Positions 15,879 to 27,760 are shown, counted from the first letter of the stretch. The stretch is 64,000 nt of DNA from Clostridia bacterium (GCA_017415505.1 JAFQGG010000021.1:1-64000), one strand, 5' to 3'. The notes: generated by a model not told the origin, from the sequence alone. Translations and numbers: made by a program.

Positions 15879-16742
15879 ATGTTTCGGTTGCTTTCCGCTG
15901 TTCCGGGGTTCGTGTACGAATTTTTCCACGAGGGATTCTTTGGGTACAGCATGGAACAGGATTTCTACGATTGGTCGATTTGGCATATCTTGCCGTTGCT
16001 TTTGCTCGGCGTCGCGATCTTTCTTACCTATCGCTATCGCGAGAAGCTTGCCTCTTGGAAAGGGGAGGAAACGCTCCGTTTTGCCTTGGCGTTTTTGATT
16101 ATTTTCAACGAGGCGTTTTACTATTGGCGACTCTTGTACGTGGGAAGCGCGCACGAGGGCAAACAGCTCCTTACTTATCTTCCATTGCAGGTGTGCGAGT
16201 GGTCGGCGTATCTTTGCGCGTTCATGATGATGAAAAAGAGTAAGCACGCGTTCGATATCGCTTACTACGTGAGCTTAACGCTCGGCGTGATTCCTTTCTT
16301 TACGCCCGCCGTTATCCACTACGCAGGACCTACTTACGCGCGCTATTACCAATTTTGGATCGAGCATCTCGTACCCGTGTACGCAGTCTTCTACATGATG
16401 TTCGTACACGGTTTCCGCGCGAATATACGCAGAGTGTACAAGCCGTTTGCGTTCCTTGCGGTGCTTGCGGTGCTCGCTATTATCGCGAACTTGAACATAG
16501 AGGACGCGAACTTCATGTATCTCGCTTCGGGCACGGAGGGGGATTCGATTGCGAATATCTTGCCTGAAAATATTTGGGTGCGCTTGGCGTTATATATCGG
16601 CATACTGATCGTACTGTTTTTCCTCGTGTCTTTGCCCCACCTCATTCCCGAGTGGAAGGAATACCGCCGAAAGAAAAACGCGGTCGTTCCGCCCGCCGAG
16701 GAAACGGTCGGAGAAACGCCGCAGGACAAAGCGAACGAATAG
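15879..16742 (+). CDS. YwaF/TMEM164-like (TIGR02206-type) integral membrane protein
   Basis: The 287-residue protein has about six to seven membrane segments. Features of the family are an early WSIWHILPLLLLG segment with a conserved His, the LTYLPLQVCEWSAYLCAFMM motif near residue 100, and ITPAVIHY-like and WIEHLVPVYAVFYMM segments later. Family function is not established. The C-terminus is a soluble Pro/Glu-rich tail. GAAAGGAG precedes the ATG. Its unusual upstream region, a long palindrome array next to the promoter, suggests tight or specialised control. A shared terminator separates it from convergent radA. Confidence 0.72.
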   Translation: MFRLLSAVPGFVYEFFHEGFFGYSMEQDFYDWSIWHILPLLLLGVAIFLTYRYREKLASWKGEETLRFALAFLIIFNEAFYYWRLLYVGSAHEGKQLLTYLPLQVCEWSAYLCAFMMMKKSKHAFDIAYYVSLTLGVIPFFTPAVIHYAGPTYARYYQFWIEHLVPVYAVFYMMFVHGFRANIRRVYKPFAFLAVLAVLAIIANLNIEDANFMYLASGTEGDSIANILPENIWVRLALYIGILIVLFFLVSLPHLIPEWKEYRRKKNAVVPPAEETVGETPQDKANE

Positions 16743-16754
16743 AATATAAAAATC

Positions 16755-16794
16755 ACGCTCCAAAAGCAGAACGGCTTTTGGAGCGTATCTTTTT
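16755..16794. terminator. Terminator between convergent YwaF-like gene and radA
   Basis: ACGCTCCAAAAGC pairs with GCTTTTGGAGCGT around a six-base loop, followed by ATCTTTTTC. Confidence 0.85.
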
Positions 16795-16796
16795 CG

Positions 16797-18209
16797 TTAT
16801 TCTTTTGCTCCGAAAGTGGGTGGAGCGTTGGCGGGTTTTAAGCCGAGCGTTTTTATCATTTGTCCCACGTATTGCACGGGGATTAACTCGATCTTATCCG
16901 CGTATTTTTGGCAGGCTTTCGCGTTTTTCGCGGGGAGTATCACCCGCTTGAAGCCCGTCTTGATACATTCGTTCACCCGTTTATCCGCGTACGACACGGG
17001 GCGGATCTCGCCCGTCAAGCCCACTTCTCCGAATATCGCCGTGTAGCGGTCGATGGGCACGTCGTTCGCCGCGCTCGCGAGCGCGGCGCAAATCGCCAAG
17101 TCGACGGACGGTTCGCCAAGGCGTATACCGCCCATAGCGTTGATATACACGTCCGAGGAATAAAAGGGGATACCGCACCGCTTTTCAAGTACGGCGATAA
17201 GCACTACGAGCTTATTGTAATCGACCCCAAGACTCATACGGCGGGGCGCGCCGAACGCCGTTTTGGCAATGAGCGTTTGCAGTTCCACCGTCATACAGCG
17301 GTTTCCGCTTTCCGAGGGCGTGACCGCCGAGCCCGCGGCAACCCCGCGCGACTCGGAGAGGAACAGCTGTGCGTAATCGTTTACGCTCTTAATGCCCTCG
17401 TCCGTCATTTCAAACACGCCCACCTCTTGCGCCGAACCGAAACGGTTTTTGACGGCGCGCAAAAGACGGTAATTATCCTCTTGCTGTCCTTCGAAATAGA
17501 GTACGGTGTCCATAATGTGTTCGAGCACTTTCGGTCCTGCCAACGAGCCTTCCTTCGTTACGTGTCCGATAATGAAAAAGGTGATATTGCGGGATTTGGC
17601 GATCCGCATGAGCTTTGCCGCACACTCGCGCACCTGTCCCACACTCCCCGCCGCGGAGGAAAGCGTTTCCGTGTAGACCGCTTGAATGGAGTCGATAATC
17701 ACCGTTTGGCTCTCTTCAAGCGCCGATTCCACGTCCTCTAAACAAGTTTCGTTAAGAAGGTATAAATTGTCCGAGGTAAGCCCCAACCGCTCGCAACGCA
17801 TTTTCACCTGCGAACAGCTCTCCTCGGCGGAAACGTAGAGCACCTTTTGCGTTTTTGCAAGGTGTGCGGAAACTTGCGTGAGCAGGGTGGATTTCCCGAT
17901 TCCGGGGTCGCCTCCGAGCAGTACGAGCGAACCGCGCACGATACCTCCGCCGAGTACCGTGTCGAACTCGGCGATACCGCTTTTTACGCGGTCGAATTTC
18001 TCGTAGCCGATTTTGGAAAGGGGCAGGGCGCGCGTCCGCACTTGGGAAACGCCCGCGCGCGCAAGCGGCGCGGGCTCGGCGCGTACGACCTCTTCTTCCA
18101 TGGTATTAAAATTCCCGCAGTCGGGGCATTTGCCCAACCACTTGGGCGCGATACACCCGCACTCCGTACAAACGAATTGCGTAGAGGGGGCTTTGGGTTT
18201 GCTTGCCAT
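16797..18209 (-). CDS. radA: DNA repair protein RadA
   Basis: The 470-residue protein has the three RadA parts: an N-terminal C4 zinc finger (C14, C17, C28, C31), a RecA-like ATPase with Walker A GGDPGIGKST near residue 80 and the RadA-specific KNRFG motif near 256, and a Lon-protease-like C-terminal domain (from about 290). It is a hexameric helicase-like enzyme that drives branch migration in recombinational repair. It is the last gene of the minus-strand cluster rqcP-ispDF-radA, starting 9 bases after the ispDF stop, with GGAGAAAG as ribosome site. Confidence 0.96.
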   Translation of the reverse strand: MASKPKAPSTQFVCTECGCIAPKWLGKCPDCGNFNTMEEEVVRAEPAPLARAGVSQVRTRALPLSKIGYEKFDRVKSGIAEFDTVLGGGIVRGSLVLLGGDPGIGKSTLLTQVSAHLAKTQKVLYVSAEESCSQVKMRCERLGLTSDNLYLLNETCLEDVESALEESQTVIIDSIQAVYTETLSSAAGSVGQVRECAAKLMRIAKSRNITFFIIGHVTKEGSLAGPKVLEHIMDTVLYFEGQQEDNYRLLRAVKNRFGSAQEVGVFEMTDEGIKSVNDYAQLFLSESRGVAAGSAVTPSESGNRCMTVELQTLIAKTAFGAPRRMSLGVDYNKLVVLIAVLEKRCGIPFYSSDVYINAMGGIRLGEPSVDLAICAALASAANDVPIDRYTAIFGEVGLTGEIRPVSYADKRVNECIKTGFKRVILPAKNAKACQKYADKIELIPVQYVGQMIKTLGLKPANAPPTFGAKE

Positions 18210-18218
18210 AACTTTCTC

Positions 18219-19343
18219 CTATTTAATCGATTTCAATAACGCGTACGCGTTGACGGTAATGCCCTTGCCTTCGCCGATATAGCCCAAGCCCTCGTTCGTA
18301 CCCGCGGTGATTCCGATTGCCGTCGGGTCGATTCTCAAAACGCCCGAGAGGGAGTTTTGCATGGCTTCGATATACTTTGCAAGGCGGGGTCTTTCCGCCT
18401 GTACGGCGATAGAAATATTCTTCACGGCGTAGCCCTGCTCGTCGATTAGCGCAAGCACCGTGGAAAGCATTTCCATGGAATTTGCGTTTCGCCATTTTTC
18501 GTCCGAGTCAGGGAAATAATACCCGATATCCCGCAAACCCGCCGCCGAAAGCAACGCGTCCATAACCGCGTGCACGAGCACGTCGCCGTCGCTGTGCGCG
18601 ATAAGACCGCTGTCCGAGGGGATTTTTACGCCCGCCAACACGATATACGGCTGTTCTTTTCCGAACGCGTGGGTATCCACGCCAAACCCGCAACGCGCGG
18701 TTTCTTCAAAGTCCTCGGGATAGGTGAGCTTGATATTTTTGCTGTCGCCCGCGCAAAGACGGGGCTTTCCGCAAAAGCGCGCGAACACGGACGAATCGTC
18801 GGTGAAATCCGTTTCTTCCCGTTCGAAAGCGAGGCGGTACGCCGAACGGATATTTTCCGTGAAGAACCCTTGTGGGGTTTGGATTTGCCGTAAAGCGTTG
18901 CGATTGGGTACGGTAAGGATATATTCGCCGTCCGTTTGCGCCACCGTATCGCGACATTCCACCGCGCAAATCCCGCTCCCGTACGCCTTTACGCTTTGAA
19001 TACAGTTTTCAATGACCTCGCGCGTGACGAACGGACGCGCGCCGTCGTGGATAAGCACCAAATCCGATTGTACTTCTTCGAGTGCGTTTTTCACCGATCG
19101 CAAACGCGTTTCTCCGCCGAGCACGGCGCGCGCGGTGGGAAAGGCTTGGCAAATCTCCGAGATTTCGTTGAAATTTTCTTTGGAAGAAGTAACGATAATT
19201 TCGTGGATAGAGGGATAGTCGAACGCGCGGAGCGTCTTTTCCAAAACGGTGAACCCCTTTTTAAGCAGTAACTTGTTTTTCGCAAATCCCGCGCGCGTGC
19301 CCTTGCCCGCGGCGCAAACAATCGCGCATACCGTATAACTCAT
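18219..19343 (-). CDS. ispDF: Bifunctional IspD/IspF enzyme
   Basis: This 374-residue fusion carries two non-consecutive steps of the MEP isoprenoid pathway. Residues 1-215 are the IspD cytidylyltransferase, with AAGKGTRAG at 11-19 and LIHDGARPFV near 97. Residues about 216-374 are the IspF 2,4-cyclodiphosphate synthase, with the zinc-binding GVDTHAF (Asp-x-His), HSDGDVLVHAVMDALL and a C-terminal TAGTNEGLGYIGEGKGI. The middle enzyme IspE is not encoded here. The ATG overlaps the rqcP stop as ATGA, so translation is coupled. Fused IspDF is known in several bacterial groups. Confidence 0.95.
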   Translation of the reverse strand: MSYTVCAIVCAAGKGTRAGFAKNKLLLKKGFTVLEKTLRAFDYPSIHEIIVTSSKENFNEISEICQAFPTARAVLGGETRLRSVKNALEEVQSDLVLIHDGARPFVTREVIENCIQSVKAYGSGICAVECRDTVAQTDGEYILTVPNRNALRQIQTPQGFFTENIRSAYRLAFEREETDFTDDSSVFARFCGKPRLCAGDSKNIKLTYPEDFEETARCGFGVDTHAFGKEQPYIVLAGVKIPSDSGLIAHSDGDVLVHAVMDALLSAAGLRDIGYYFPDSDEKWRNANSMEMLSTVLALIDEQGYAVKNISIAVQAERPRLAKYIEAMQNSLSGVLRIDPTAIGITAGTNEGLGYIGEGKGITVNAYALLKSIK

Positions 19344-19582
19344 ACGATCACCTCGTACAAAGAGGACGCCTCGTCCTTTTTCACCGTTTCTTTAATATTG
19401 AGCACGCGGAATTTCAAACTGCCCGAGGCGTACAAAACTTCCACCTCGTCGCCGATTTTCACGGCGGTGGAGGGCTTGGCGGGTTTGCCGTTGATAAGCA
19501 CCTTTTCTTCCGAGCACGCTTCCTGCGCCACCGTACGGCGTTTTAAGATACGGGACACTTTCAAAAATTTATCGATACGCAT
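19340..19582 (-). CDS. rqcP: S4-domain RNA-binding protein RqcP (YabO-like)
   Basis: The start at 19582 (MRIDKFLKVSRILKRR) is chosen because AAAGGAG lies eight bases upstream and the protein then begins as known RqcP proteins do; 80 residues result. The S4 fold is shown by RIDKFLKVSRILKRR and LINGKPAKPSTAVKIGDEV. By homology it binds the 50S subunit and 23S/tRNA elements during RqcH-driven poly-alanine tailing in ribosome quality control. It overlaps ispDF by four bases. Confidence 0.88.
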   Translation of the reverse strand: MRIDKFLKVSRILKRRTVAQEACSEEKVLINGKPAKPSTAVKIGDEVEVLYASGSLKFRVLNIKETVKKDEASSLYEVIV

Positions 19583-19641
19583 AAGAACTCCTTTCGTTTT
19601 ATCCTCTAAAAATTTTTTTTTCAAATTTCACGCAAAAATGC

Positions 19642-19921
19642 TTGACTATTTTGTTTTCAAGCGATATAATTAGATAATGTATCATTATGCTATTATGGCG
19701 TAATGCCGCTCGGCGGAAAATTTTCAAAAATTTGAAAATCCGTGAATCCCTTGAAAAATAAGGGAAAGAGTGGCAAAACGGGCGTTTGCGTATATCTATT
19801 ATACCGCAATTTTTCGCAAAAGTAAAGCATAACGAGAAAAAATAAAGAAAATTTCGATTTTTATCGATGAAAAGATATACTCGGTAGATCGCTGAAAAAA
19901 ATAAAGGAGCAACTTTACACG
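19642..19921 (+). promoter_or_regulatory. rpoBC promoter and long leader
   Basis: TTGACT (19642-19647), 17 bases, TATAAT (19665-19670) form a good promoter about 250 bases before rpoB. The leader contains ATTTTCAA/TTGAAAAT (about 19720-19739) and CCCTT/AAGGG (about 19747-19763) hairpins and several further A/T-rich stretches, and no open frame worth calling. The ribosome site AAAGGAG is about 12 bases before the rpoB ATG, longer than usual spacing. A leader of this size could host attenuation or autogenous control; no known element is recognised. Confidence 0.6.
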
Positions 19922-22900
19922 ATGGATTTACCTATCTCCAAGTATGGAAAAACCGAAAGAAGAAAATTCGGTAAAATCGACGAAGTAATCGACATTCCCG
20001 ATCTCGTCGAGATCCAGAAAGACAGCTACAATACCTTCATTGAAGAGGGTATCGGCGAGGTGTTCGAGGATTTCTCCCCGATCACCGACTACTCCGACCA
20101 CTTTGAGCTCTACTTCTTAGAGCACAGATTTGGCGATAAACCCAAGTATGACGAAAAAGAGTGCCGTACGCGCGACGCTACGTACGCGCTTCCGCTCCGC
20201 GTGAAAGTGCGCCTCGTGAACAAGGTCAAGAACGAAGTTCTCGATCAAGAAGTATTCATGGGCGATTTCCCGCTTATGACGGAAAACGGTGCGTTCATCA
20301 TCAACGGCGCAGAGCGCGTTATCGTTTCTCAGCTCGTTCGTTCCCCCGGCGTATACAACGCGTCGAGCAAGGACAAGACGGGTAAAGAAATGTTCGCGAC
20401 CACCGTTATGCCCAACCGCGGCGCATGGCTCGAACTCGAACAGGACGCGCAAGACGCGCTCTACGTTCGCGTAGACAGAAAGAAGAAGCTGTGCATCACG
20501 GTGCTTTTGCGTGCCCTCGGCTTCGGCTCGAACCGCGCGATCGAGGATTTGTTCCCCGGCGATAAGATTATCGCGGCGACGCTCGCAAAGGATACCGCGA
20601 AGAGCGAATCGGACGGCTTGTACGAATTGTACCGCCGTTTGCGCCCGGGTGAAGCGCCTACGGAAGATTCCGTGCGCGCGCACCTTTACAATTTGTTCTT
20701 CGATCCCCGCCGTTACGATATCGCGAAGGTGGGCAGATACAAGTACAATAAAAAGTTGAACATGGCGTTCCGTTTGCCCGGTTGCCGTGCGGCGGATACA
20801 ATCGTCAACCCCGAAACGGGCGAAGTGATCGTTACCGAAGGGGAAAAGATTTCCGAAAGACAAGCCAAGGAAATCCAAAACTGCGGTATTAACGAAATTT
20901 TCGTACTCGTGGACGATCCCGAAGACGGCGAGATCCGTCACAAGATCATTTCCAACGGCACGGTGGATTTCTCGGAAATTTCCGACGTGCCCGTACAGGC
21001 GCGTGCGAAAGACTTCGGTTTGCTTCCCACCGTTTACTATCCCAACTACCGTTTCTCGAAAATGCTCGCAGAGGAATGTGCGACGCTTTCGGTGGAAGAG
21101 GTAGCGGAAAAGTACGTGGACGCGATCAACGAGATTTACTACACGGTGGAAAAGGCGGAAGAACCGGACGAAAAGCCGGAAGAAAAGAAGAACCGCGAAA
21201 AGAGAAAGGACAACCGTCGCAAGTTCGTTGCGGCTTGTAAGCTTTTCCACGAAATTCTCGCAAGCGAACACCCCGTTCCCACCAAGGAACAAAAGAAAGA
21301 ACTCCGTCCGCTTATCGATAAGCTTTGCCATAAGCATATCACGGTGGACGATATCGTTGCGTCCATTTCCACCAACCTCGACCTTTGCTACGGCATCGGT
21401 ACGACGGATAATATCGACCACCTCGGCAACCGCCGCGTGCGTTCGGTAGGCGAGTTGCTTCAAAACCAACTCCGCGTGGGTATCGCAAGACTCGAAAGAC
21501 TTATCAAAGAAAGAATGGCGACGCAAGACCCCATGGAAATCACCCCGTCGGGACTTATCAATATCCGTCCCGTATCGGCGGTTATCCGCGAGTTCTTCGG
21601 TTCGTCCCAGCTTTCGCAATTCATGGACCAAACCAACCCGATTGCAGAACTTACGCACAAGCGTAAGCTTTCCGCGCTCGGTCCTGGCGGTTTGAATAGA
21701 GATCGCGCTACCTTCGAAGTGCGTGACATTCACCACACCCATTACGGTCGTATGTGTCCTATCGAAACGCCCGAAGGTCAAAACATCGGTCTTATCACCT
21801 CGCTCGCTACTTTTGCAAAGGTAAACGAGTATGGGTTTATCATGAGCCCGTACCGCCGTGTGGACAAGGAAACGGGGATCGTTACGACGCACGTGGACTA
21901 CCTCACCGCGGACGAAGAAGATAAATATATCGTCGCACAGGCGAACGAACCGCTCGACGAAGAGGGGAGATTTATCAACGAACGCGTAGGTTGCCGTCAC
22001 CAAAACGATATTACGGAAATGCCTCGCGAAAAAATGGACTATATGGACGTTTCGCCCAAACAGCTCGTTTCCGTTGCGGCGGCGCTCATTCCCTTCCTTG
22101 AAAACGACGATACCAACCGTGCCCTCATGGGCTCGAACATGCAACGGCAAGCCGTTCCTCTTCTCAAAACGGAATCCGCGATCGTTGCGACGGGTATCGA
22201 AGGCGATATCGCGAAATATTCGGGCGTAATCGTCACCGCGAAAGAAGCGGGTATGGTCGTTTCCTGCTCCTCGAACATGATTAAGGTGCAAGAAGACGAC
22301 GGCACGGTGCGCGAATATCCTTTGAAGAAATTCGAACGCTCCAACGCGGGTACTTGCTTGAACCAACGCCCCATCGTTTCTACGGGCGACAGAGTGTACA
22401 AGGGCGAGATTATTGCCGACGGTCCTTCCACCAACAACGGCGAACTTGCGCTCGGTAAAAACATTCTTATCGGTTATATGGAATGGGAAGGTTATAACTA
22501 CGAAGACGCTATCTTGCTTTCGGAAAAACTCGTGCAAGACGACGTGTTCACTTCCATTCATATCGAAGAATACGAAACGGAAGCGAGAGATACCAAGCTC
22601 GGACCGGAAGAAATTACGCGCGACATTCCCAACGTGGGCGACGACGCGCTCAAAGATTTGGACGAAGACGGTATCATTCGTATCGGTGCGGAAATTTCCA
22701 GCGGGGATATCCTCGTAGGTAAAGTTTCCCCGAAGGGCGAAGCGGAGCTTACGCCCGAGGAAAGACTCCTTCGCGCAATCTTTGGCGAGAAGTCGAGAGA
22801 AGTGCGCGACACTTCCCTCAAAGTACCGCACGGCGAAGGCGGTGTGGTCGTGGACGTAAAAGTGTTCACGAGAGAGAACAAAGACGAACTCGAACCGGGC

Positions 22901-23959
22901 GTAAGCAAGCTCGTTCGCGTATATATCGCGCAAAAGCGTAAGATCCAAGTGGGCGACAAGATGGCGGGTCGTCACGGTAACAAGGGCGTTATCTCCCGCG
23001 TGCTTTCGCAAGCGGATATGCCTTTCCTTGCCGACGGTACGCCTTTGCAAATCCTTTTGAACCCGCTCGGCGTTCCTTCGCGTATGAATATCGGTCAGGT
23101 ACTCGAAGTGCACCTCGGCTACGTGTGTAAGCAACTCGGTTGGAAGATCGCTACGCCCGTATTCGACGGCGCGACGGAGAAAGACCTCGAAGTGATGTTC
23201 CGCGAGAACAATTTGCTCAACCCCGACGGCGTGGTAGACGGTAAGTTCCAAGTCTTCGACGGAAGAACGGGCGAACCGTTTGAAAACCGCGTTACCATCG
23301 GCGTGCAATATATGATTAAACTTATCCACCTCGTAGACGATAAGATCCACGCGCGTGCAATCGGTCCTTATTCGCTCGTTACGCAACAGCCCCTCGGCGG
23401 TAAAGCGCAGTTCGGCGGACAGCGTTTCGGTGAAATGGAAGTTTGGGCGCTCGAAGCGTACGGCGCGGCGCATATCTTGCAAGAAATCCTCACCGTAAAA
23501 TCGGACGACGTGGTAGGGCGTGTGAAGACCTACGAATCGATCGTTCGCGGGGAAAACATTTCCGAGCCGGGGATTCCCGAAGCGTTCAAGGTACTCTTGA
23601 AAGAGTTGCAAAGCTTGGCGCTCGACGTGAAAGTGCTTACCGAATCGGGCGATGAGCTCGTTATCCGCGAATTCGAGGAAGAAGAGGAAACGATGGATAA
23701 CGAAGCGAGCCGTAGAGATTCGCTCAAAGAAGCGGAACTCGAAGAAATCGATTTCAGCGTGGACGACGAGGACGAAGACGACGAGGACGACGATTTCGAC
23801 GTCAAGTCTATCTTCGACGAAGAGGGCGACGACGAGGACGGCTTCAACGAATCGGATTCGGACGACGAAGACGGCTTTGAGGACGACTTCGACGAAGACG
23901 ACGATTTCGGTTTTGGCAAGCTCTTCGACGATGAAGAAGATTACGACGACGAGGACTAA
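19922..23959 (+). CDS. rpoB: DNA-directed RNA polymerase beta subunit
   Basis: The 1345-residue subunit is longer than usual for Firmicutes (about 1150-1240). The rifampicin-pocket segment [20 protein letters not shown] and following SALGPGGL are wild type, so rifampicin sensitivity is expected. The [12 protein letters not shown] and [24 protein letters not shown] motifs are intact. Two additions are visible: a Lys/Glu-rich insertion around residues 405-460, and a C-terminal tail of about 95 residues, mostly Asp/Glu with a few Phe/Gly, from about 1250 to the end. rpoC follows 11 bases later. No rplJ/rplL lies upstream. Confidence 0.97.
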   Translation: MDLPISKYGKTERRKFGKIDEVIDIPDLVEIQKDSYNTFIEEGIGEVFEDFSPITDYSDHFELYFLEHRFGDKPKYDEKECRTRDATYALPLRVKVRLVNKVKNEVLDQEVFMGDFPLMTENGAFIINGAERVIVSQLVRSPGVYNASSKDKTGKEMFATTVMPNRGAWLELEQDAQDALYVRVDRKKKLCITVLLRALGFGSNRAIEDLFPGDKIIAATLAKDTAKSESDGLYELYRRLRPGEAPTEDSVRAHLYNLFFDPRRYDIAKVGRYKYNKKLNMAFRLPGCRAADTIVNPETGEVIVTEGEKISERQAKEIQNCGINEIFVLVDDPEDGEIRHKIISNGTVDFSEISDVPVQARAKDFGLLPTVYYPNYRFSKMLAEECATLSVEEVAEKYVDAINEIYYTVEKAEEPDEKPEEKKNREKRKDNRRKFVAACKLFHEILASEHPVPTKEQKKELRPLIDKLCHKHITVDDIVASISTNLDLCYGIGTTDNIDHLGNRRVRSVGELLQNQLRVGIARLERLIKERMATQDPMEITPSGLINIRPVSAVIREFFGSSQLSQFMDQTNPIAELTHKRKLSALGPGGLNRDRATFEVRDIHHTHYGRMCPIETPEGQNIGLITSLATFAKVNEYGFIMSPYRRVDKETGIVTTHVDYLTADEEDKYIVAQANEPLDEEGRFINERVGCRHQNDITEMPREKMDYMDVSPKQLVSVAAALIPFLENDDTNRALMGSNMQRQAVPLLKTESAIVATGIEGDIAKYSGVIVTAKEAGMVVSCSSNMIKVQEDDGTVREYPLKKFERSNAGTCLNQRPIVSTGDRVYKGEIIADGPSTNNGELALGKNILIGYMEWEGYNYEDAILLSEKLVQDDVFTSIHIEEYETEARDTKLGPEEITRDIPNVGDDALKDLDEDGIIRIGAEISSGDILVGKVSPKGEAELTPEERLLRAIFGEKSREVRDTSLKVPHGEGGVVVDVKVFTRENKDELEPGVSKLVRVYIAQKRKIQVGDKMAGRHGNKGVISRVLSQADMPFLADGTPLQILLNPLGVPSRMNIGQVLEVHLGYVCKQLGWKIATPVFDGATEKDLEVMFRENNLLNPDGVVDGKFQVFDGRTGEPFENRVTIGVQYMIKLIHLVDDKIHARAIGPYSLVTQQPLGGKAQFGGQRFGEMEVWALEAYGAAHILQEILTVKSDDVVGRVKTYESIVRGENISEPGIPEAFKVLLKELQSLALDVKVLTESGDELVIREFEEEEETMDNEASRRDSLKEAELEEIDFSVDDEDEDDEDDDFDVKSIFDEEGDDEDGFNESDSDDEDGFEDDFDEDDDFGFGKLFDDEEDYDDED

Positions 23960-23970
23960 GGAGGTATACC

Positions 23971-26900
23971 ATGTACGAATTAAACGATTTCAATTCCATT
24001 CAAGTCAGCATTGCTTCCCCCGAGAAGGTGAGAGAATGGTCGTACGGCGAAGTTACCAAACCTGAGACCATCAACTACCGCACCCAAAAGCCCGAAAAGG
24101 ACGGTCTTTTCTGCGAAAAGATCTTCGGGCCGATGAAAGATTGGGAATGTCATTGCGGAAAATATAAGAGAGTAAAATACAAGGGACACGTTTGCGAAAA
24201 GTGCGGCGTAGAAATTACGCGTTCGAAAGTGCGCCGTGAAAGAATGGGGCATATCGAGCTTGCCGCGCCCGTTTCGCATATCTGGTATTTCAAAGGCGTT
24301 CCGTCCAAAATCGGTTTGCTTTTGAATATGGGTCCTAAACAGCTTGAACAAGTTATCTACTTCGCTTCCTACGTGGTGTTGAACCCCGGTAGCGTAACCG
24401 AGCTTGAATACAAGCAAGTAATCACGGATAAACAGCTCCGTGAAATTGAAGAGAGATACGGCGATTCTTCCGTAACCGGGCTGAAAGTAGGCATGGGCGC
24501 GGAATCGATTCGCGAGCTTTTAATGGCGGTGGACCTCGACGCGGAAAGCGAGCTTTGCAAGAAGATCCTCGAAGAGGGACAAAACAACCCCAAAGGCCCC
24601 GGTCAAAAGGCGATCAAGGCGATTAAGCGTTTGGAAGTTATCGAATCGTTCAGAAAGAGCGGAAACCGCCCCGAATGGATGATTCTCACCGTGCTTCCCG
24701 TAATTCCGCCCGATATCCGTCCCATGGTACAGCTCGACGGCGGTAGATTCGCTACCTCCGACTTGAACGACTTGTACCGTCGCGTAATCAACCGTAACAA
24801 CCGCTTGAAGAAGATGATGGAAATCGGCGCGCCCGAAATGATCATCAAGAACGAAAAGCGTATGTTGCAAGAAGCGGTGGACGCGCTTATCGACAACGGT
24901 AGAAGAGGCAAGGCGCTTGCAGGTCCTTCCAACCGTGATTTGAAATCGCTCTCCGCAATGCTTCGCGGTAAGCAGGGTCGTTTCCGTCAAAACTTGCTCG
25001 GTAAGCGTGTAGACTATTCCGGTCGTTCGGTTATCGTCGTAGGTCCTGAACTTAAAATTTATCAATGCGGTCTGCCCAAGGAAATGGCGATCGAGCTTTT
25101 CAAACCGTTCATTATGAAACGGCTCGTAGAAAGCGGTCAATGCCACAACATTAAGACGGCGAAGCGCGCCGTAGAAAAGGCGACGAAGGATATGGTTTGG
25201 AACGTTCTCGAAGACGTTATCAAAGACCACCCCGTTCTTTTGAACCGTGCGCCTACCTTGCACCGTTTGTCCATTCAAGCGTTCGAACCCGTGCTTATCG
25301 AAGGTCGTGCGATTAAGATTTCGCCCCTCGTTTGCGGACCGTTCAACGCCGACTTCGACGGCGACCAAATGGCTGTGCACCTTCCCCTTAGCGTAGAAGC
25401 GCAAGCGGAAGCAAGATTCTTGATGCTTTCGGCAAACAACATTTTGAAGCTTGCCGACGGTAAATCGGTCATGTCGCCTACCCAAGACATGATTATCGGC
25501 GCGTACTATCTTACGATTAAGCGTCGCGAAGAGGGTAAAAAGTACGACGAACAGGGTCGTCCTTGCGAGGACGGCGAGGTTTACCAAGCGCCCGTATACT
25601 CGTCCGAGAACGAAGCGATCCTTGCTTACCAAAACAAGGTTGCGCACGAACAGGACGAAGCGTATATCAAGCGCGTGGTGGAATTGCCCGAGGGCAAATT
25701 CGAAGACCTTCCCTTGCCGTACAGATGCCCCGTAGAAAACAAACCGGGTGAAACGGTCGTGAAGTGCGCGGAAGTGCGCCGTAACGAAAAGACGGGCAAA
25801 CTCGAAGTTTCGGGTATTATCAAAACGACGATCGGTAGACTTATCTACAACGAAGGTCTTCCCCAAGACCTCGGTTTCGTAAAACGCGAAACGCCCGAAT
25901 CGTATCTCCGTTTGGAACTCGACACCGAGTTTATCGGCAACGCGCGTGCAATCGGTAAGAAGCACTTGTCGCGTATCGTCGAAGCGTCGTTTAGAACGGG
26001 CAAAGCGCCTAAGGCTTCGTACGTGCTCGACGCCATGAAGGAAAGAGGGTATAAATACTCCACGCTCGCGGCGTTGACGACCTCCGTATTCGATATGAAG
26101 ATTCCCGCCGAAAAGGAAGGAATTATCGAGGGTACGGAAGCGGAAGTATCCAAGATTGCGAAGAAATACGCGCGCGGTCTTTTGAACGAAGAAGAACGCT
26201 ACAACGCAGTTATCGCGCAATGGGACGCGGCGACGGACAAAGTGGCTGCGCTCCTTAAAAAGCAAGGCGAAGAAGACAAGTTCAACCCCATCTGGATGAT
26301 GGCGGACTCGGGCGCGCGTGGTTCAATCGACCAAATCAAACAGCTCGCAGGTATGCGTGGTCTAATGGTAAACCCGCAAGGTAAAAAGATCGAAGTTCCC
26401 GTTAAATCGTGTTTCAGAAACGGTCTTTCCGTTCTCGAATACTTCATTTCCTCGCACGGTGGCCGTAAAGGTTTGACCGATACCGCGTTGAAAACGGCGG
26501 ACTCGGGGTATTTGACCCGCCGTCTCGTAGACGTATCGCACGAGATTATCGTACGCGAAGAGGATTGCTGTGCGGGTAGAAAACCCCAAGGCTTGAAAGT
26601 TCGCGCGATTTACGATACGGTCGGCAAGGAAATCGAAGGTTTGCGTTCGCGTATCCTCGGTAGATTTGCCGCGGAAAATATCGTACACCCCGAAACGGGC
26701 GAAGTGCTCGTGGAAATGAACGGTTTCATTGACGAAGCGGAAGCGGACGCAGTCGTGAAAGCGGGCATTAAGGAAGTGAATATCCGCAGTATCTTCGCTT
26801 GCTCGTCGAGATTCGGCGTTTGCGCGAAGTGTTACGGTAAAAACATGGCGACGACCCTTCCCGTACAGGTGGGCGAAGCGGTCGGTACGATCGCGGCGCA

Positions 26901-27753
26901 ATCCATCGGTGAGCCGGGTACACAGCTTACCATGCGTACCTTCCATACGGGCGGTATCGCGGCGACGGGCGACATCACGCAAGGTCTTCCCCGTGTCGAA
27001 GAATTGTTCGAAGTGAGAAAGCCGAAGGGCTGTGCAACCATTTGCGAAGTGGACGGCGTAGTATCGATCGACGATTCGGACGGCTCGAAGCATATCAAGA
27101 TTTGCGACGAGGCGACGGGCGAAACGAAGAAAGAATACACCCTTCCCTTCAACGCCGAAATTAAGGTGAAAGACGGCGAAAAGGTTACGCCGGGCGTCTT
27201 GCTCAACGCTGGTAGCGTATATCCCCAAGATATCCTCCGCGTACAAGGCGTTAAGGGCGTACAGGACTATATCCTTGAACAGGTACAGTCCGTATACCGT
27301 TCGCAAGGCGTTGAAATCAACGATAAGCACGTTGAAATTATCGTTCGCCAAATGCTCAAAAAGGTACGCGTAGAGAACGCGGGCGATACCAATCTTTTGC
27401 CCGGTGAACTCGTAGACATGGTTACCTTCCAAGACGAAAGCGCGAAAGCGATGGCAAACGGCGGTAGACCCGCCCTTGCAAAGCGCGTGCTTCTCGGTAT
27501 CACGAAAGCGGCGCTCGCGACCGATTCCTTCCTTTCGGCGGCATCCTTCCAAGAAACTTCGAGAGTACTCACCGAAGCGGCAATCCGCACCAAGCGCGAT
27601 TACCTCGTCGGTTTGAAAGAAAACGTTATTATCGGTAAGCTTATCCCCGCAGGTACGGGTACAAAGGCGTACAAGAGCGTTACGCCTCAGTATATCGGCG
27701 CGTACAAGGCGACGGTAGAAACGCCCGCCGAAGACGACGATTCTACGAAATAA
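23971..27753 (+). CDS. rpoC: DNA-directed RNA polymerase beta' subunit
   Basis: The 1260-residue subunit has the N-terminal zinc site ([20 protein letters not shown], near 60-80), the catalytic [12 protein letters not shown] with its three Mg2+-binding aspartates, the bridge-helix region and the second zinc site CCAG...[13 protein letters not shown]. Length is normal for Clostridia. It starts with AAGGAGG eight bases upstream and is co-transcribed with rpoB, ending in a strong terminator. No rpsL/rpsG genes follow, unlike the common rpoBC-rpsL-rpsG order. Confidence 0.98.
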   Translation: MYELNDFNSIQVSIASPEKVREWSYGEVTKPETINYRTQKPEKDGLFCEKIFGPMKDWECHCGKYKRVKYKGHVCEKCGVEITRSKVRRERMGHIELAAPVSHIWYFKGVPSKIGLLLNMGPKQLEQVIYFASYVVLNPGSVTELEYKQVITDKQLREIEERYGDSSVTGLKVGMGAESIRELLMAVDLDAESELCKKILEEGQNNPKGPGQKAIKAIKRLEVIESFRKSGNRPEWMILTVLPVIPPDIRPMVQLDGGRFATSDLNDLYRRVINRNNRLKKMMEIGAPEMIIKNEKRMLQEAVDALIDNGRRGKALAGPSNRDLKSLSAMLRGKQGRFRQNLLGKRVDYSGRSVIVVGPELKIYQCGLPKEMAIELFKPFIMKRLVESGQCHNIKTAKRAVEKATKDMVWNVLEDVIKDHPVLLNRAPTLHRLSIQAFEPVLIEGRAIKISPLVCGPFNADFDGDQMAVHLPLSVEAQAEARFLMLSANNILKLADGKSVMSPTQDMIIGAYYLTIKRREEGKKYDEQGRPCEDGEVYQAPVYSSENEAILAYQNKVAHEQDEAYIKRVVELPEGKFEDLPLPYRCPVENKPGETVVKCAEVRRNEKTGKLEVSGIIKTTIGRLIYNEGLPQDLGFVKRETPESYLRLELDTEFIGNARAIGKKHLSRIVEASFRTGKAPKASYVLDAMKERGYKYSTLAALTTSVFDMKIPAEKEGIIEGTEAEVSKIAKKYARGLLNEEERYNAVIAQWDAATDKVAALLKKQGEEDKFNPIWMMADSGARGSIDQIKQLAGMRGLMVNPQGKKIEVPVKSCFRNGLSVLEYFISSHGGRKGLTDTALKTADSGYLTRRLVDVSHEIIVREEDCCAGRKPQGLKVRAIYDTVGKEIEGLRSRILGRFAAENIVHPETGEVLVEMNGFIDEAEADAVVKAGIKEVNIRSIFACSSRFGVCAKCYGKNMATTLPVQVGEAVGTIAAQSIGEPGTQLTMRTFHTGGIAATGDITQGLPRVEELFEVRKPKGCATICEVDGVVSIDDSDGSKHIKICDEATGETKKEYTLPFNAEIKVKDGEKVTPGVLLNAGSVYPQDILRVQGVKGVQDYILEQVQSVYRSQGVEINDKHVEIIVRQMLKKVRVENAGDTNLLPGELVDMVTFQDESAKAMANGGRPALAKRVLLGITKAALATDSFLSAASFQETSRVLTEAAIRTKRDYLVGLKENVIIGKLIPAGTGTKAYKSVTPQYIGAYKATVETPAEDDDSTK

Positions 27754-27760
27754 CAAGAAA

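Noticed and set aside
20117..23611. Very long open frame antisense to rpoB (and similar ones antisense to rpoC, pflB, the TIR-LRR gene, the DUF1846 gene and the Fe-S/M18 region)
   Set aside because: They mirror strongly biased codon use of the true genes, have no ribosome sites, and give low-complexity Arg/Phe/Val/His-rich proteins with no family features.
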